From Isochrysis galbana (taxonomy: Eukaryota > Haptophyta > Isochrysidales > Isochrysidaceae), in assembly GCA_018136815.1 (NCBI GenBank), contig CM030933.1:6611137-6675136 (forward strand): 64,000 nt of DNA, written 5' to 3'. The notes beneath the pieces are model-generated. The model was given only the letters and a program-made list of their open reading frames with translations, searched no databases and was not told the origin of the DNA. Within the stretch, counting starts at the first letter, position 1. Each line of letters opens with the position of its first letter. Positions 30,463 to 40,302 of the stretch are shown piece by piece. Position numbers and translations under genes: made by a program.

Positions 30463-30684
30463 AGCTGATAGCCCGGTGGCGCAGGAGGGAGTGTAGGACT
30501 AGACCATCGTCAAGGATTGGCTCACGCCGCCTGCCACCGGAAACCCCGTACACCGAGCCCCTAAGTAGAGCACGGGGGGACGGGCCACAAGGCAGGTGGA
30601 GGGTGTGAAAAAGGATGCGGGCGTGGCTGCAGACTAGACATGCAAGGTCGCGCGCGCGGCGAGATCATTAAGAAGTTTTTTTAT
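30463..30684 (+). repeat. SINE-like repeat, copy A
   Basis: Starts GATAGCCCGGTGGCGCAGGA and ends GATCATTAAGAAG followed by a T7 run. It shares most of its length with 61916-62130. The head fits an RNA polymerase III A box (TGGCGCAGGAGG) and the tail resembles a pol III terminator. The B box is weak. Confidence 0.6.
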
Positions 30685-32046
30685 CTGTTTGCCCCTATGC
30701 CTGCCTGGACTGTCCTAGCCGAGTCAGTCGTGTTGGCAAATAGGGGCGAAAGTCGCCTGGGGATCGGGTGCACTCACGGCACGCTCCATAGGTTAGACTA
30801 TAACACTTCGTTTTGAGGGTGGCAAAACTAGAGGGGGCGAGCCCGAGAACGGACGGCAAGCGGAGGAGGAGCTTACACCCCACAGGCGCAAATAGCCGTC
30901 GGGGAGACAGTGAGGAGGCGGGCATAATGGCTTAAGCTGGAAATGACCTTGAAACGCAGCGAGGTCTCGAGAACCCCGGGCTGCCCGGGGGGGAAGGGGG
31001 GGGGCTCCTCATCGGCAGGCGAATGGGAGGGGCATCCAGTGTCACCCCCGATGCACGGTGGCGGGGAATGGGGAATGCCACATACCGCTAGGGAATAGTG
31101 GGAGACGGACCGCGAGAGGTTCCTGTCGCAGCGCCCTTGCGGCGGCAGTACGCCGACACGCAGATCGAGGTGAGGGAAGAGACGGCAGAGAGAGGGCGAG
31201 CTAGGGCACCATACTCTGCGGCCACAATGCGTGTAGAAGTGGAGCACGCGGCGGCGTGAATGGTCATGCGTCGCGACGGAGGCAGAGGTGCGCCCGAGAA
31301 TCGTCCAAAGATGAGGCCAGAGACGTGGTTAGGTAAGTGGCGAAGACGGCGGAAGGCGGCTAGGCAGGGGACATTGCTCGGTCTCGGTGAAGTGGACGTA
31401 GTAGCGTGCGTTGAGCCGGTGCAACGTGGCCTCGTTCTACTCTGGGCGCACAGCGGCCCTCACTTTTGCGTTTGCTTTAGCTTCGCGCATTCGTTCTCCC
31501 TTCTCGGGTCTATAGTGGCCCCAGGCTGCCCGCCGTAACGTCTTCACTGTAGCCGCCGCCGTCAGGCGCCGCGCCCAGCTCAATCAGCTGTGCTATGCCA
31601 TTTCCATTGCGGTGCCCAGGATAGGATAGTAGGGTATGCAAGCAGCAGGGATGCTCGCGGCAGCGGGAAAGAAGACCAAATAAAGAGCGGAAAGAAGAAA
31701 GAGCCGCACCAGCCAAAGAATACCGCACAGCGCGCGAGGTGAATGAGTGCAGATAACATACAATAACTCGTCACTATCCACTTACATGCGCACGACTTTC
31801 CTAGAGTACTGTTAGTCGTACGCCGGCAGTAAGAGGGTCGAGAGTAGAAGAGTACAAGAAGAGCTTGGGGCCTTGAGTGAGCCCAAATTGTCTCAGCCAC
31901 TATGGCGGCCACTCTCCCAACGACCCACCGATGATGTGAAGTATGCAGAAATAGAAGCTCAAGGGCAGAACCCTTGAAGTCCGTAACGTGAGTGCCACGC
32001 TTTGTGCGCCGCCTGTGATAAAGCCGAGCGTAGAGACGACACCACT
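30685..32046. other. Intergenic, no gene supported
   Basis: Downstream of the glycosylase gene. Short frames on both strands (for example 30873-31247 -, 31260-31538 +, 31580-32080 -) show no recognisable motif. No clear repeat structure was found. Confidence 0.45.
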
Positions 32047-32981
32047 TCAGTCGACCTCGATGGCGGTCATTGCTCGACAATGCGCTCGCAGCAATTTGAT
32101 GTTGTTCTTCTCTTGCTTGCCATACTGGACCAGCATCACGTGGAGAGGATATTTGATGTCGTCAGGAATAACAGCGTTCAGGTGCTCATATGTTTGATCT
32201 CTGCTGGCTGAGGAGGACACCCATCCCAGCGCAATTGCAATTTTCCAAACATGGGTATCGACAGGGAACTCAGCTCGTCGCAGGCAAAACATGAGAACGC
32301 ACGATATAGTCTTTGCGCCTACGCCTTTGAAACGAGACAGCTGCCTCTTGACCTCCGCATCAGGCAAATCTCGCCTGTAAGCAAACGGGGCAAGTGTGGT
32401 CGGAGGTCTTGGTCAAGCCAGGGAACACATATAGTAGTACTAAGTTCTGTGTGGATGACGCAAGGTTGCATACGATGGCAAGGGCCTGAGCAGTTGGCTG
32501 CGCACAGATGTTCAAGGCTGCAGACCCCTTGTTCAGCATGTAATGTTTGCAAGATGGCCTGGATGCGCTCGGCCCGAGTCGCGGCCAATCCGCAGACCTT
32601 GATCTGTTTTTCTACGTCAGCAGGCTCTGCCGTGCGCACTTGCTCCCACTCTGGGAATGCAGCCTTGAGCTGTGCGAAAGCGCGCGCGCTGGTCGTGTCC
32701 GTGGTGTTCTGCGACAACATGGTGCCGACCAAGGAGTCGAGCACGCTCCGTCTCGGGCCGTGGTTGGGCTTTGGAGTGGCGGCCTTCTCGGGGAAGAGCT
32801 GCGCCAACGCCTGGTACACCTGTACACACTCATGCGCGCTCGGCTTGGTCTGCTTGGGCGCGGGCGCGAGTTGGAGCTGCTGCGGATCGGCCGAGCAGAC
32901 CGTCGCGCAAACCCGCCGCTGCCGGCTCATCGGCCTCGTCGCGCTCGGCGAGGAGGCGCGCTCACCCCGCTTGCCGCCCAT
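32047..32981 (-). CDS. HhH-GPD DNA glycosylase/AP lyase (endonuclease III family)
   Basis: Two open frames join across a 131-bp GT-AG intron (32375-32505). Exon 1 ends in LEH plus CT, and exon 2 supplies G then RDLPDAEVKRQL, restoring the canonical LRDLP. CDS: complement(join(32047..32374,32506..32981)), 267 residues. The core starts at SVLDSLVGTMLSQNTTD. The helix-hairpin-helix LSRFKGVGAKTISC carries the expected lyase Lys (180), and FPVDTHVW carries the catalytic Asp (198), 18 residues later as in bacterial Nth. Family members remove oxidised pyrimidines (or 5-methylcytosine in plant DEMETER relatives) and nick the abasic site. The Cys4 iron-sulfur loop of Nth is absent, as in short plant-type HhH-GPD proteins. 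The basic N-terminus could be a nuclear or organellar signal. Confidence 0.9.
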
Positions 32982-33114
32982 TCTCTCTCGCCTCTCGCTC
33001 CGCTGCCGGAGTTTTCGCGCCCTCCCCCCCCTCCTCCTCCCCCCGACCCCGAGTTTTCTTGTTGTTCTGATACTATGCTCTAGTACTTTACGACCGTGGT
33101 GGTTCGGTGCTGGT
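32982..33114. promoter_or_regulatory. Upstream region of the glycosylase gene
   Basis: Pyrimidine-rich on + (purine on the coding strand), similar to other gene 5' ends here. The 172-bp MITE sits 144 bp from the start codon. Confidence 0.35.
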
Positions 33115-33124
33115 GCTGTGCCCC

Positions 33125-33296
33125 CTAGATGGGAAATACGTATTTACCGTATTTGGCCAGAGACCAAATTCATAAATATTTGGCTGTATTTGAAGCGTGC
33201 CCTGGGTTGTAGGCCTCGAATGTATTTGAAATGTATTTGGCCGGAGGCCAAATACATGCTGTATTTGCAGGCCTTTGCACCGTATTTCCCATCTAG
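33125..33296. mobile_element. 172-bp foldback MITE with a 10-bp TSD
   Basis: Ends are CTAGATGGGAAATACGTATT and a closely matching inverted copy at the other end. Flanked by direct repeats GCTGTGCCCC (33115-33124 and 33297-33306). Interior TATTTGGCC/GGCCAAATA repeats pair internally. A TSD of about 9-10 bp suggests a Mutator-like family. Confidence 0.85.
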
Positions 33297-33569
33297 GCTG
33301 TGCCCCCGTCGCTCGTCGGTAACCGAGGGCGAGTTGACGCTCGACCCTCCCCACATTGTGGGTGCTGTTTTAATTTCATACCAAGATGCGGGGGGGAGGG
33401 GGCAAAAATCACTTGGGCGGCGTCGGCCGTGCGCGCCCCATCCGGCATCCGGCATCCGGCTCCAAAAAACACTTTCTCCCCAGTTCCCCATCCATAAGAC
33501 TGTGAATAGGTTTGATTTTGGCCTACTACAGTCAAACCTAGTAGCTCAAAGAGGCTACTATGTTACATA

Positions 33570-34582
33570 CTACCTCCGTTCCATTACTGAACCGCATCGC
33601 CAAAATAGGGACAGTAAAGTTGACATAAAAAAAATTCGTGTTGAGAGGGGAATAGCGGGTACACTGGGGCGAAAGACCACCAAAAAATCTGGCACCCAAA
33701 CCCACCAAAGGCGTCCGAATATTACGTTTTCAGTATTGATCAAACACGATTTTGGCGCCCCCTAGCTAGACGACCGATCGCCTTGCCACGAAAGCTCTCG
33801 CCGCTCCGCCACTCTCGCGAGAGCCGGGCCCGAGCCCCCGCAGCATGGGAGGCGCACTGGTGGCGACTTTGTGAGGCGCTGCCGTCCCGCGTCCTGCCTC
33901 TCCCGAGCAGCCTCCTGAGCTGCCCAGCACGCCCGAGGAGGATGAGGCCCCACCGTCCAAGAAGCGGCGGTGCTCCTTGACATCGAACTGCCAGGCGGCA
34001 ATTGCTGTGGCATACGAGCATACGAGCGCGAGCGGCTGCCAGAGCCGAAGCATGGGAAGGAGTGGCAGCGAGCGCACGCGGCATTGTGTGAGAAGTATGA
34101 TGTTGGCCCGCGCTATCCGGCTGAGGTCAGCCGAACATCAGCTGGCTGAGGCGCTGAGGCAGGAGGCAGGACGTCTGCCGGCATCCGGCATCCCGCAAGT
34201 GTGCTAGTGGCCTTGCCGCTGTGCAAGTGTGAGTAAGCATTCAGCATGAATGCCCCCCCTGAGGAATTCAGTGCTCTCTTCAATATTAAAGCTTTGTGTT
34301 GGCGCGCATCGTTGAGGTGGAGGGATCGAATGAGTATGATTTGTGATTTGCCGCACCGCCGTGATGTGTGATGTGCTTAAGGACACTGATTAGAATTCCA
34401 TTCATTGCAACTTCGTCCCTAGCTAGGTGCGAATCGCACTATTGAGATGAAACAAAATGTTCATGTTAAGCCCCAATGTACCCTCTCCCCTCTGATATCT
34501 TTGGCGGGGCCTCAATATTAGTGTCTAGCTAACCGTTATTGTTTTAAGCCTCCTTGACGTCTCAGTAATGGAACGGAGGTAG
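33570..34582. mobile_element. 1013-bp Stowaway/mariner-like TIR element with TA target site
   Basis: Inverted ends CTACCTCCGTTCCATTACT (19 bp and slightly longer), each flanked by TA. The CTCCGTTCC core is the signature of plant-type Stowaway/mariner ends. Internal frames include a coding-looking patch (YERERLPEPKHGKEWQRAHA near 34020-34085), either a decayed transposase or captured DNA. Confidence 0.82.
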
Positions 34583-34879
34583 TAGTAGTAGTGCACCGGC
34601 GCTACTATTGTACATAGTAGTAGTGCATTTCGGACTCCTTGGTACCTTAGTACCTTAGGTACTATTGTACCCAGAGGCCCTATAAATAGTATATAGCCTG
34701 CGACTTGTAGCCCCTAGCCCCTATATAGCAAGTAGGCCGGCTGCCGACTAGTGGGAGTTGTATCTCCCCCCCTCCCCCCTTCCCCCCTCCCCCATTTTTT
34801 TGTAAGGATAAGAAGGGCCACCTGGCTTTTTACAAAAGTATAATAATGAAAATGAAAGTTGAAAATTCGTAAGCCGGCT
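34583..34879. other. Intergenic spacer, low complexity
   Basis: GTAGTAGTAG runs, GGTACCTTAGTACC palindromic sequence at about 34640-34660 and a CCCTCCCCC tract. No gene. Confidence 0.5.
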
Positions 34880-35075
34880 TTAAGTCGCGTTCCGTCAAAA
34901 GAGGGCCAGGTTATTTGTTTTCTTTTTGGTATATACACTTACAATGCTCAATATTATTATTGTCAGGTTATTTGTTTTCTTTTTTGGTCTATTATTACAG
35001 TTACAAAGCTCAATATTATTATTGCAAGCTAATCACGCCCCCCCCCCACACTCCCAAACACCCCCAGCTACGCGT
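34880..35075 (+). repeat. Dispersed repeat R2, copy 1
   Basis: GTTCCGTCAAAAGAGGGCCA, then TTTGTTTTCTTTTTGG, then CAATATTATTATTGCAAGCT, and CCCCCAGCTACGCG. An inverted, shorter copy lies at 38882-39020. An internal duplication of the GGTTATTTGTTTTCTTTTT part lengthens this copy. Confidence 0.75.
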
Positions 35076-35084
35076 GCTAGCAAA

Positions 35085-35404
35085 GCATGCTCACTGATGG
35101 GAATATGCATGTATGGCATCAACTCGTCTTGGAAAATGTGCGAGTGGCTCGTGGCAGCAACACCGTTCGGTGCCCAACGACATACAGGCCTCGCTATCGA
35201 CGAGATGACCGTCACGGCCCTAAGAGCTCAAGGTGTCCAGTGGCGAGAAAGAAGGTGGGACTGTGTATGAGGCAGTGCACGGAAAGGTGTCGGACAACGC
35301 CTCCAACATGAGCAAGGGATGAGAGGGCTTTAGTGGTGGCTTCTGCGCCGACCACACGCTTGAGCTTTCCGTCAAGTGCTTCACTGGCGCGGAAGGGTCC
35401 GAGT
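35085..35404 (+). pseudogene. Decayed hAT-type transposase fragment
   Basis: One frame reads LMGICMYGINSSWKMCEWLV and TALRAQGVQW. After a frame change it continues VHGKVSDNASNMSKG, a stop, then GFCADHTLELSVKCFTGAEG. The D-N-A-S-N-M and C-x-x-H-x-L-x-L patterns are typical of the hAT catalytic region. Frameshift plus stop make it dead, and an R1 repeat truncates it. It differs from the intact hAT at 43 kb. Confidence 0.6.
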
Positions 35405-35550
35405 GCTACCGGGGGGGGGGGGAGGGGGCGTCCTCCCCCCAGTGCACGCACCGACCCCGCGCACCCCAGCACGTCCTCTCCTCGAGTCCTCGAGTCCACG
35501 CTGGGGGAAAACCCCTTTCGGGTAAAAACAACGCAGGGGGGGGGGGGGGG
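35395..35550 (-). repeat. Dispersed repeat R1, inverted copy inside the hAT fossil
   Basis: Contains CCCCCAGTGCACGCACCGAC and AAAACCCCTTTCGGGTAAAA in the same order as the reverse complement of 22.6 kb. Its junction coincides with loss of the hAT frame. Confidence 0.75.
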
Positions 35551-37060
35551 CACTCGTGAAAAGGAGCCCAGAAGCGCTAATCACTCCTCGCCGAAGCGAG
35601 TGGCCGCGGCGAGCCGCGGCCCTTCCCTCCTGGTTCTGGCGCCCCCGTCTTCTCTTACTACCTAAATAGGGCGAGAAGACATGTTAACGCCGGAGGGGAG
35701 AGCTGCCCCTCCCCCCTCCCCTCTCTCTTCCCTCTTCCTCCTCTCTTCCCTGCGGCTCTGGCCATGGCGCGCGCCTGCGGCCCCTCTTCAGGTCCCCAGG
35801 AGGCATGCAGGGGGCCTGGGAGCACAGCTCAGGGGGGCAGGTGAGGCTGGAGGCTGGGGCATGTCCCTGGCCCCTCCTGCCTCTCCCTCGCTGGCTCTCG
35901 CGCCCATGCGGGTCGACAGGAGCTGGCTGGGGGGTCCTGATCAGGGGGGGCCAAGGGGAGGAGGGGTTGGTCAGAGCGACAAGCTGGCCAGCGCGGGCCA
36001 GGGCGTGCGATCTGTGCCGAGCTCTCTGGGGGAGTCTGGGCAGTCTGAGTGAGCCCCCCCTGCATGCCAAGAGGCAGCGCAGGGGGGTGGATGGTTCTCG
36101 CCCCCCATGAGGAGAGTCGAGAGAGTGGGGGGGGCGCGAGGCCCCCCTCCATGGCGACCAATCCCAATCATAAGATTAGTTCGAGTACCGATACAAGCTA
36201 CAAGCTACAAGGGGGAGCACATGCATGTGCAACAAGTAGAAAAGCCGCAACAGCACAAGAGCTCCGCTCCGAAAGCCTCACCAAAAATCTCTGCATGTAA
36301 GCCAAACTAAGCTAGTTCTAGTTAGACTCAGAAGACATCGTACGTACGTGCCAAGTTGCATGTGCATGTGCCAGAAAATATGGGTCAAGCGGTAAATAAA
36401 GCTCCAAGTTTATTTTGGTATTCGCCGCGTGATTGTCCCACCCTTTGATCAGGAGGCCCAGACCGAGACCAAAGCCCCATGTCCAAACTTTCTCAGGCCA
36501 TGTGATCCACGGGAGAAAGAGAAAGAGGTAACCAAACGTGTAAGCCTATAACTAACCTATAACAGGAAGAGAAGTGGAGCTGTGGAGCTGTGGAGCTGTT
36601 AGCTTTGGAGCTGTTTGCTACGTGGGACCACGAGATCACGATGAAGCTCCCACGCGTAGGCCATCTGAGCAGTACGAAATGACTCCTTGCATGATGACAT
36701 GATGACGAGCATTGCCGCGAGATGGGTAGTGAGGGCGGAAAGGAAGGACGAGGAGGGGGAAGGGGAAGGCTTCGGGAAGGGGAATGGGTGTGGCTACAAA
36801 AGTGAACCCCTGTGCCACGTGCGACGTGCGAGGCGAGAATATTAAAAGGTCTTTTTCACTCACAAAAATCAAACAAAGCAACACAACCGACAGACGACAG
36901 GCGAGACAGCCGCCTGACCGGCAAGCACAGAAACACAGAAACACAGACGGCCTCACTTATCCCTGAGTATTTAAAAAAAAACTTTTTATGATATTTTTGT
37001 TGCATTTCTTTGTTCCTCCGTGCACTCTTCTTGGCCCGGCGCGCGCCGCTCACGGCCGCC
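35551..37060. other. Intergenic, no gene supported
   Basis: 35.70-36.05 kb is GC-rich (GGCGCGCGCCTGCGGC) and shows a diverged inverted relative near 63.3-63.7 kb. 36.57-36.61 kb has a TGGAGCTG tandem run. 36.73-36.79 kb is a purine tract ahead of TIM9. Confidence 0.5.
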
Positions 37061-37568
37061 ATGCAGTCTCTGATGCAGAGCATGGAGCACGCATCGCCGG
37101 AGCAACGGACAGGTAAGAGCCAGAGCAGCCGTGCTAATCCACCTACTCCCTGCCACTAGCCGTGCTAATCCACCTTCTCCCTGCCGCCAGCCGTGCCAAG
37201 CCGCCCGCTCCCTGCCGCCGCTCACACTTCCACGCTCTGCTGATACAGAGATGCTCGAGAGGCTCGAAGACATGCAAGTGAAGGACACACTGCGCATGTT
37301 CAACGGGCTTGTGGAGCGCTGCTTCTCGGAGTGCATCACCGGCTTCCGTTCCAAAGCTCTCACGGGACCGGAGGAGAAATGTATCACGGTGTGCGCCAAC
37401 AAGTTTCTGAAACACTCGGTGAGGATCACACCTACTGGCACGTTGCATGGCTTGCCTGGGAATGCTCTCATCTTGTCCCTCTGCCTCATTTAGGGTCGTG
37501 TCGGTCAGCGATTTGGAGAACTATCCGTGCAGCAGCAGGAGGGTACCTCCGGTGGGGGAGGAGTTTGA
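37061..37568 (+). CDS. TIM9: Mitochondrial import inner membrane translocase subunit Tim9
   Basis: Tim9 forms a hexameric chaperone with Tim10 that carries hydrophobic precursors across the mitochondrial intermembrane space. Three exons: join(37061..37112,37249..37418,37494..37568), 98 residues, with GTAAGA/ACAG and GTGAGG/TTAG introns of 136 and 75 bp. The twin CX3C motif is complete (Cys42, 46, 62, 66 with 15 residues between pairs). ALTGPEEKCI sits in the usual place, and exon 3 restores RVGQRFGEL, the family's C-terminal signature. A single-frame reading would end too early and miss it. The tail is a Gly/Gln-rich extension (QQQEGTSGGGG). Disulfides are normally made by Mia40/Erv1. Length fits the family (about 90). 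Confidence 0.96.
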
Positions 37569-38370
37569 CTCAAAGACTGCCATACATGGTTTTGTGGACA
37601 CTGAAGGATTGCTTGGCCAACGTCTTAGAACTTACTAAAGCAGCGCCACTGCAAAGGTTCTCTTTGATGCATTGAGTGATTTTTTATCAATGGGTGAAGG
37701 TAGCGCCTCTGTGCACGCGTGTCATATTCTGGGCGCGCACAACTCAGTGGCAAATAACCCGATTCCACCGTACACGTGAAATTCTAATGTTCTGGAGTCA
37801 CTTCATGCTCATGCGGTTGGCACCGCTAAGCCAAAGGGAGTGGGGTTGAAATTCGATATTTGTGGACCGCATTGCGATGCTGTCAGTGTTCCACCTGGTC
37901 TAGGGTCCAAAGGGCACCGAAAAGGGCGCAATGCACTCCTTTCGTTCGGCTTTCGAGCGCGCGGGCGCCCCATCTCCATCTCGCGGGCGGCCCTCGGCAT
38001 CAGGCTGCTCGGTGGTTGCGCGTCGCGCCGCTTGCGTCTTGCGTCCTAGCCGGTGGGTATCCAACTATGGTTAAGGCAATAGGGTCATGGAGCGCGCGCC
38101 GCTCCCCTTGTTGCGGGTAGGGGGAACATCCCATGCGGCACGCTCTATTCTTAGAGCGTACCTCCTTGCACGCAGGGGGAGCGTCTCCGACACACTCTAT
38201 TCTTAGAGCGTGTCTCTCCTCCCGGCCCCCTTTCCCGGTTCCCTCGCATGCAGCTCCAGCCGCGATCCCTTCGATCCTCTCATCTCATGCGGCCCCAGCG
38301 GTTCGCGGTTCCTAAAACATTTTTTCGTCAGGCGCACAAATTTTATCTTCACCGCTCAGCTGGGAATGAC
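37569..38370. other. Intergenic with two hairpins and a copy of the GGGTCATGG motif
   Basis: 38065-38103 is the weakest of three copies of the motif described at 48.0 and 48.3 kb. 38140-38160 and 38188-38210 each contain CTCTATTCTTAGAG, an 8-bp-class hairpin repeated twice. No gene seen. Confidence 0.5.
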
Positions 38371-38425
38371 TTCTCGAACATTTCGCGAACATTTCGCGAA
38401 CTCTTCGCGAACTGTTCGCGAACAA
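38371..38425. repeat. Five 11-bp units of the TTCGCGAA palindrome
   Basis: TTCTCGAACAT, then four units of TTCGCGAAC plus two variable bases. The spacing is exactly 11 bp, about one DNA helical turn. Confidence 0.95.
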
Positions 38426-38435
38426 TATTTTTTTT

Positions 38436-38640
38436 GGAGGCGCACGCGATAGTGTGCATTACGAAGTGCACACTTGAGAGGAATCTAGCACACCACTCCC
38501 CAAAGCGCAACCCTCCCCACCAGAAGGATTCTCCTGACGTGGGAGGAGCACCCACCAAAAGAATTCTCCTGACGTGGGAGGCGCACGCGATAGTGTGCAT
38601 TACGAAGTGCACACTTGAGAGGACTCTAGCACACCACTCC
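38436..38640. repeat. 64-bp direct repeat with internal 30-bp repeats
   Basis: GGAGGCGCACGCGATAGTGT begins copies at 38436 and 38577 (one mismatch by eye over 64 bp). Between them GGATTCTCCTGACGTGGGAG recurs with one change. Contains GTGCATTACGAAGTGCAC, an imperfect inverted repeat. Confidence 0.85.
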
Positions 38641-39647
38641 TCGTGCTCCTGCTCGCTGGCTTCGTTCGACGCCGCGACAGGCCCACCGACCACAGACGCC
38701 GCCACGACACCACCACGCGCCGGTTGATGATGCACACCATCGTCGAGTCGTTCAGCTCCCACCCGGGCGGCAGCAGGTGCGCCACGGCGCGCGAGCCTTT
38801 TCTGCGCATCGGTGACGGCGTGTAGAAACTTCCATGCGCACGCACGGAGAGAAAAAGACGAAGAAGATGAAAACTCAGCCCGCGTAGCTGGGGGGTTACC
38901 GCGTGTGTTGATAGTGGGGGAGCGTAATTAGCTTTGTAATAATAATAACGTGGCCACCCAAAAAGAAAACAAGCACATAGAAAATCAGCTGGCCCTCTTT
39001 TGACGGAACGCGACTTCTGCATCGGGTGACAAGTCTCCCAAAAAAGCGGCACATGACGAAATCTGCGAGGGAGAGGCCAATGCACAATGCAGCGACTCAA
39101 GCAGCCTTCTCACCTGCTTCAGTTGCTCGGTCCAATCGGATGGGCGCTGCATTCAGACGCCGAAAGGAACGGCAACCTCTGCTTGTGAACCAGGAGGCTC
39201 CAGCTCCAAGCAGTGTGATGAGGGCATGTAGGCGAGCGAGGCAACGTGACTGGCCAGCGGCCGACGCGCGCATAGTGTGTGCGACCCGCGTGCGTGAGGC
39301 GGTGTGGAGAGGGCGTGCGCGCGCACGGAGGGCGCGTGACTCGTCGATCCCGTTGGGGGGGTTGGCGTATAGGGATGCCTCGCGCGGGGAGACGGACAAT
39401 AAAAGCCGCGCTACACGCCCCAATTTGCGCAACCGGAGTGCCCTCCCAAGGGGGGGGGGGGGGGAGTAGAAGTCATAAGTTCACAACGGGGACGGTAGAA
39501 GTCCCGCGCCTTCATCTAACTAAGCCGTCGCCACCCGCGACCTGCCACACCTGCCTTCGCCGCCCGCCCCTTCACTCGCCCCTTCACTCTCCCAGTCCGC
39601 GCGACGATGACGCGAGCGCGGGCGCCAGGCCGGCGGACGGCGCTGTC
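38641..39647. other. Intergenic, contains R2 copy 2 (38882-39020, inverted)
   Basis: 38882-39020 is the reverse complement of part of 34880-35075. The flanks hold GC-rich short frames with no recognised motif, and a G run at about 39450-39463. Confidence 0.55.
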
Positions 39648-39665
39648 GCGAGCACCCTACGAGGA

Positions 39666-39932
39666 AAAAAAAACATCTGAAGATTCTGGGCTACACACCT
39701 ACTAGACTAGGGCACTTCCCTATCTCTACTGACATCGCCCTTAACTTCCCTTTCCTCCACCTCCTCCCCTTCCCCCCTTCATTCCTTTGTCTTTGGTATC
39801 CGGGGTTCGGCTCAGGTGCGCTACCTGTTCAGAGCGTGGGTTCCGGGCAGGCCTGTTGTTGGTCGAGTGTGGTCGTGCGGCCGGTGAGTCTTGGGCTATT
39901 TTGTCCCATTCCCACTTGCCGGCCATTGGTGT
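39666..39932 (-). mobile_element. 5'-truncated LINE copy 2 with an 18-bp TSD
   Basis: Flanked by GCGAGCACCCTACGAGGA at 39648-39665 and 39933-39950. The 267-bp insert matches the 3' end of the LINE at 21477-22268 in inverse orientation, including CATCTGAAGATTCTGGGCTA. On the element strand it ends in a T run. Confidence 0.85.
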
Positions 39933-39950
39933 GCGAGCACCCTACGAGGA

Positions 39951-40160
39951 GAACCCCCCCGTTTGCTCTCGGGGGATTTCCTCCTCCCCCGATAGCTATC
40001 GGGGGGGCCGCTTACGGCACCCCCTAGGAGCTTTCCCCCGATAGCTATCGGGGGATTTTTTTCGCGGTCCCCCGATAGCTATCGGGGGGGCTGTTGGCGA
40101 TCGGGAGAAAATTTTACCTCGATAGCTATCGGGGGATGTTGGCTCCTGGGGGGTAACATA
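39951..40160. repeat. Third copy of the palindromic arm
   Basis: Four perfect or near-perfect GATAGCTATC palindromes bracketed by C5/G5, in the same order and orientation as 21083-21308, ending GGGGGGTAACATA. There is no second arm nearby. Confidence 0.9.
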
Positions 40161-40302
40161 CATACACGTACTACATGTCAAACCTATAAACAACCATAAT
40201 TGGTCATTCATTTCTAAATAGACCCACACCACTCACTGGGGCACTTGGTGGCCACGACCGAAGCCTGGGCAGCTGCAAGTCACAGCCACTCGCCAAAGCA
40301 CT

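Noticed and set aside
30463-30684. tRNA gene at the SINE head
   Set aside because: No cloverleaf or CCA-stem pairing could be drawn and the B box is poor.
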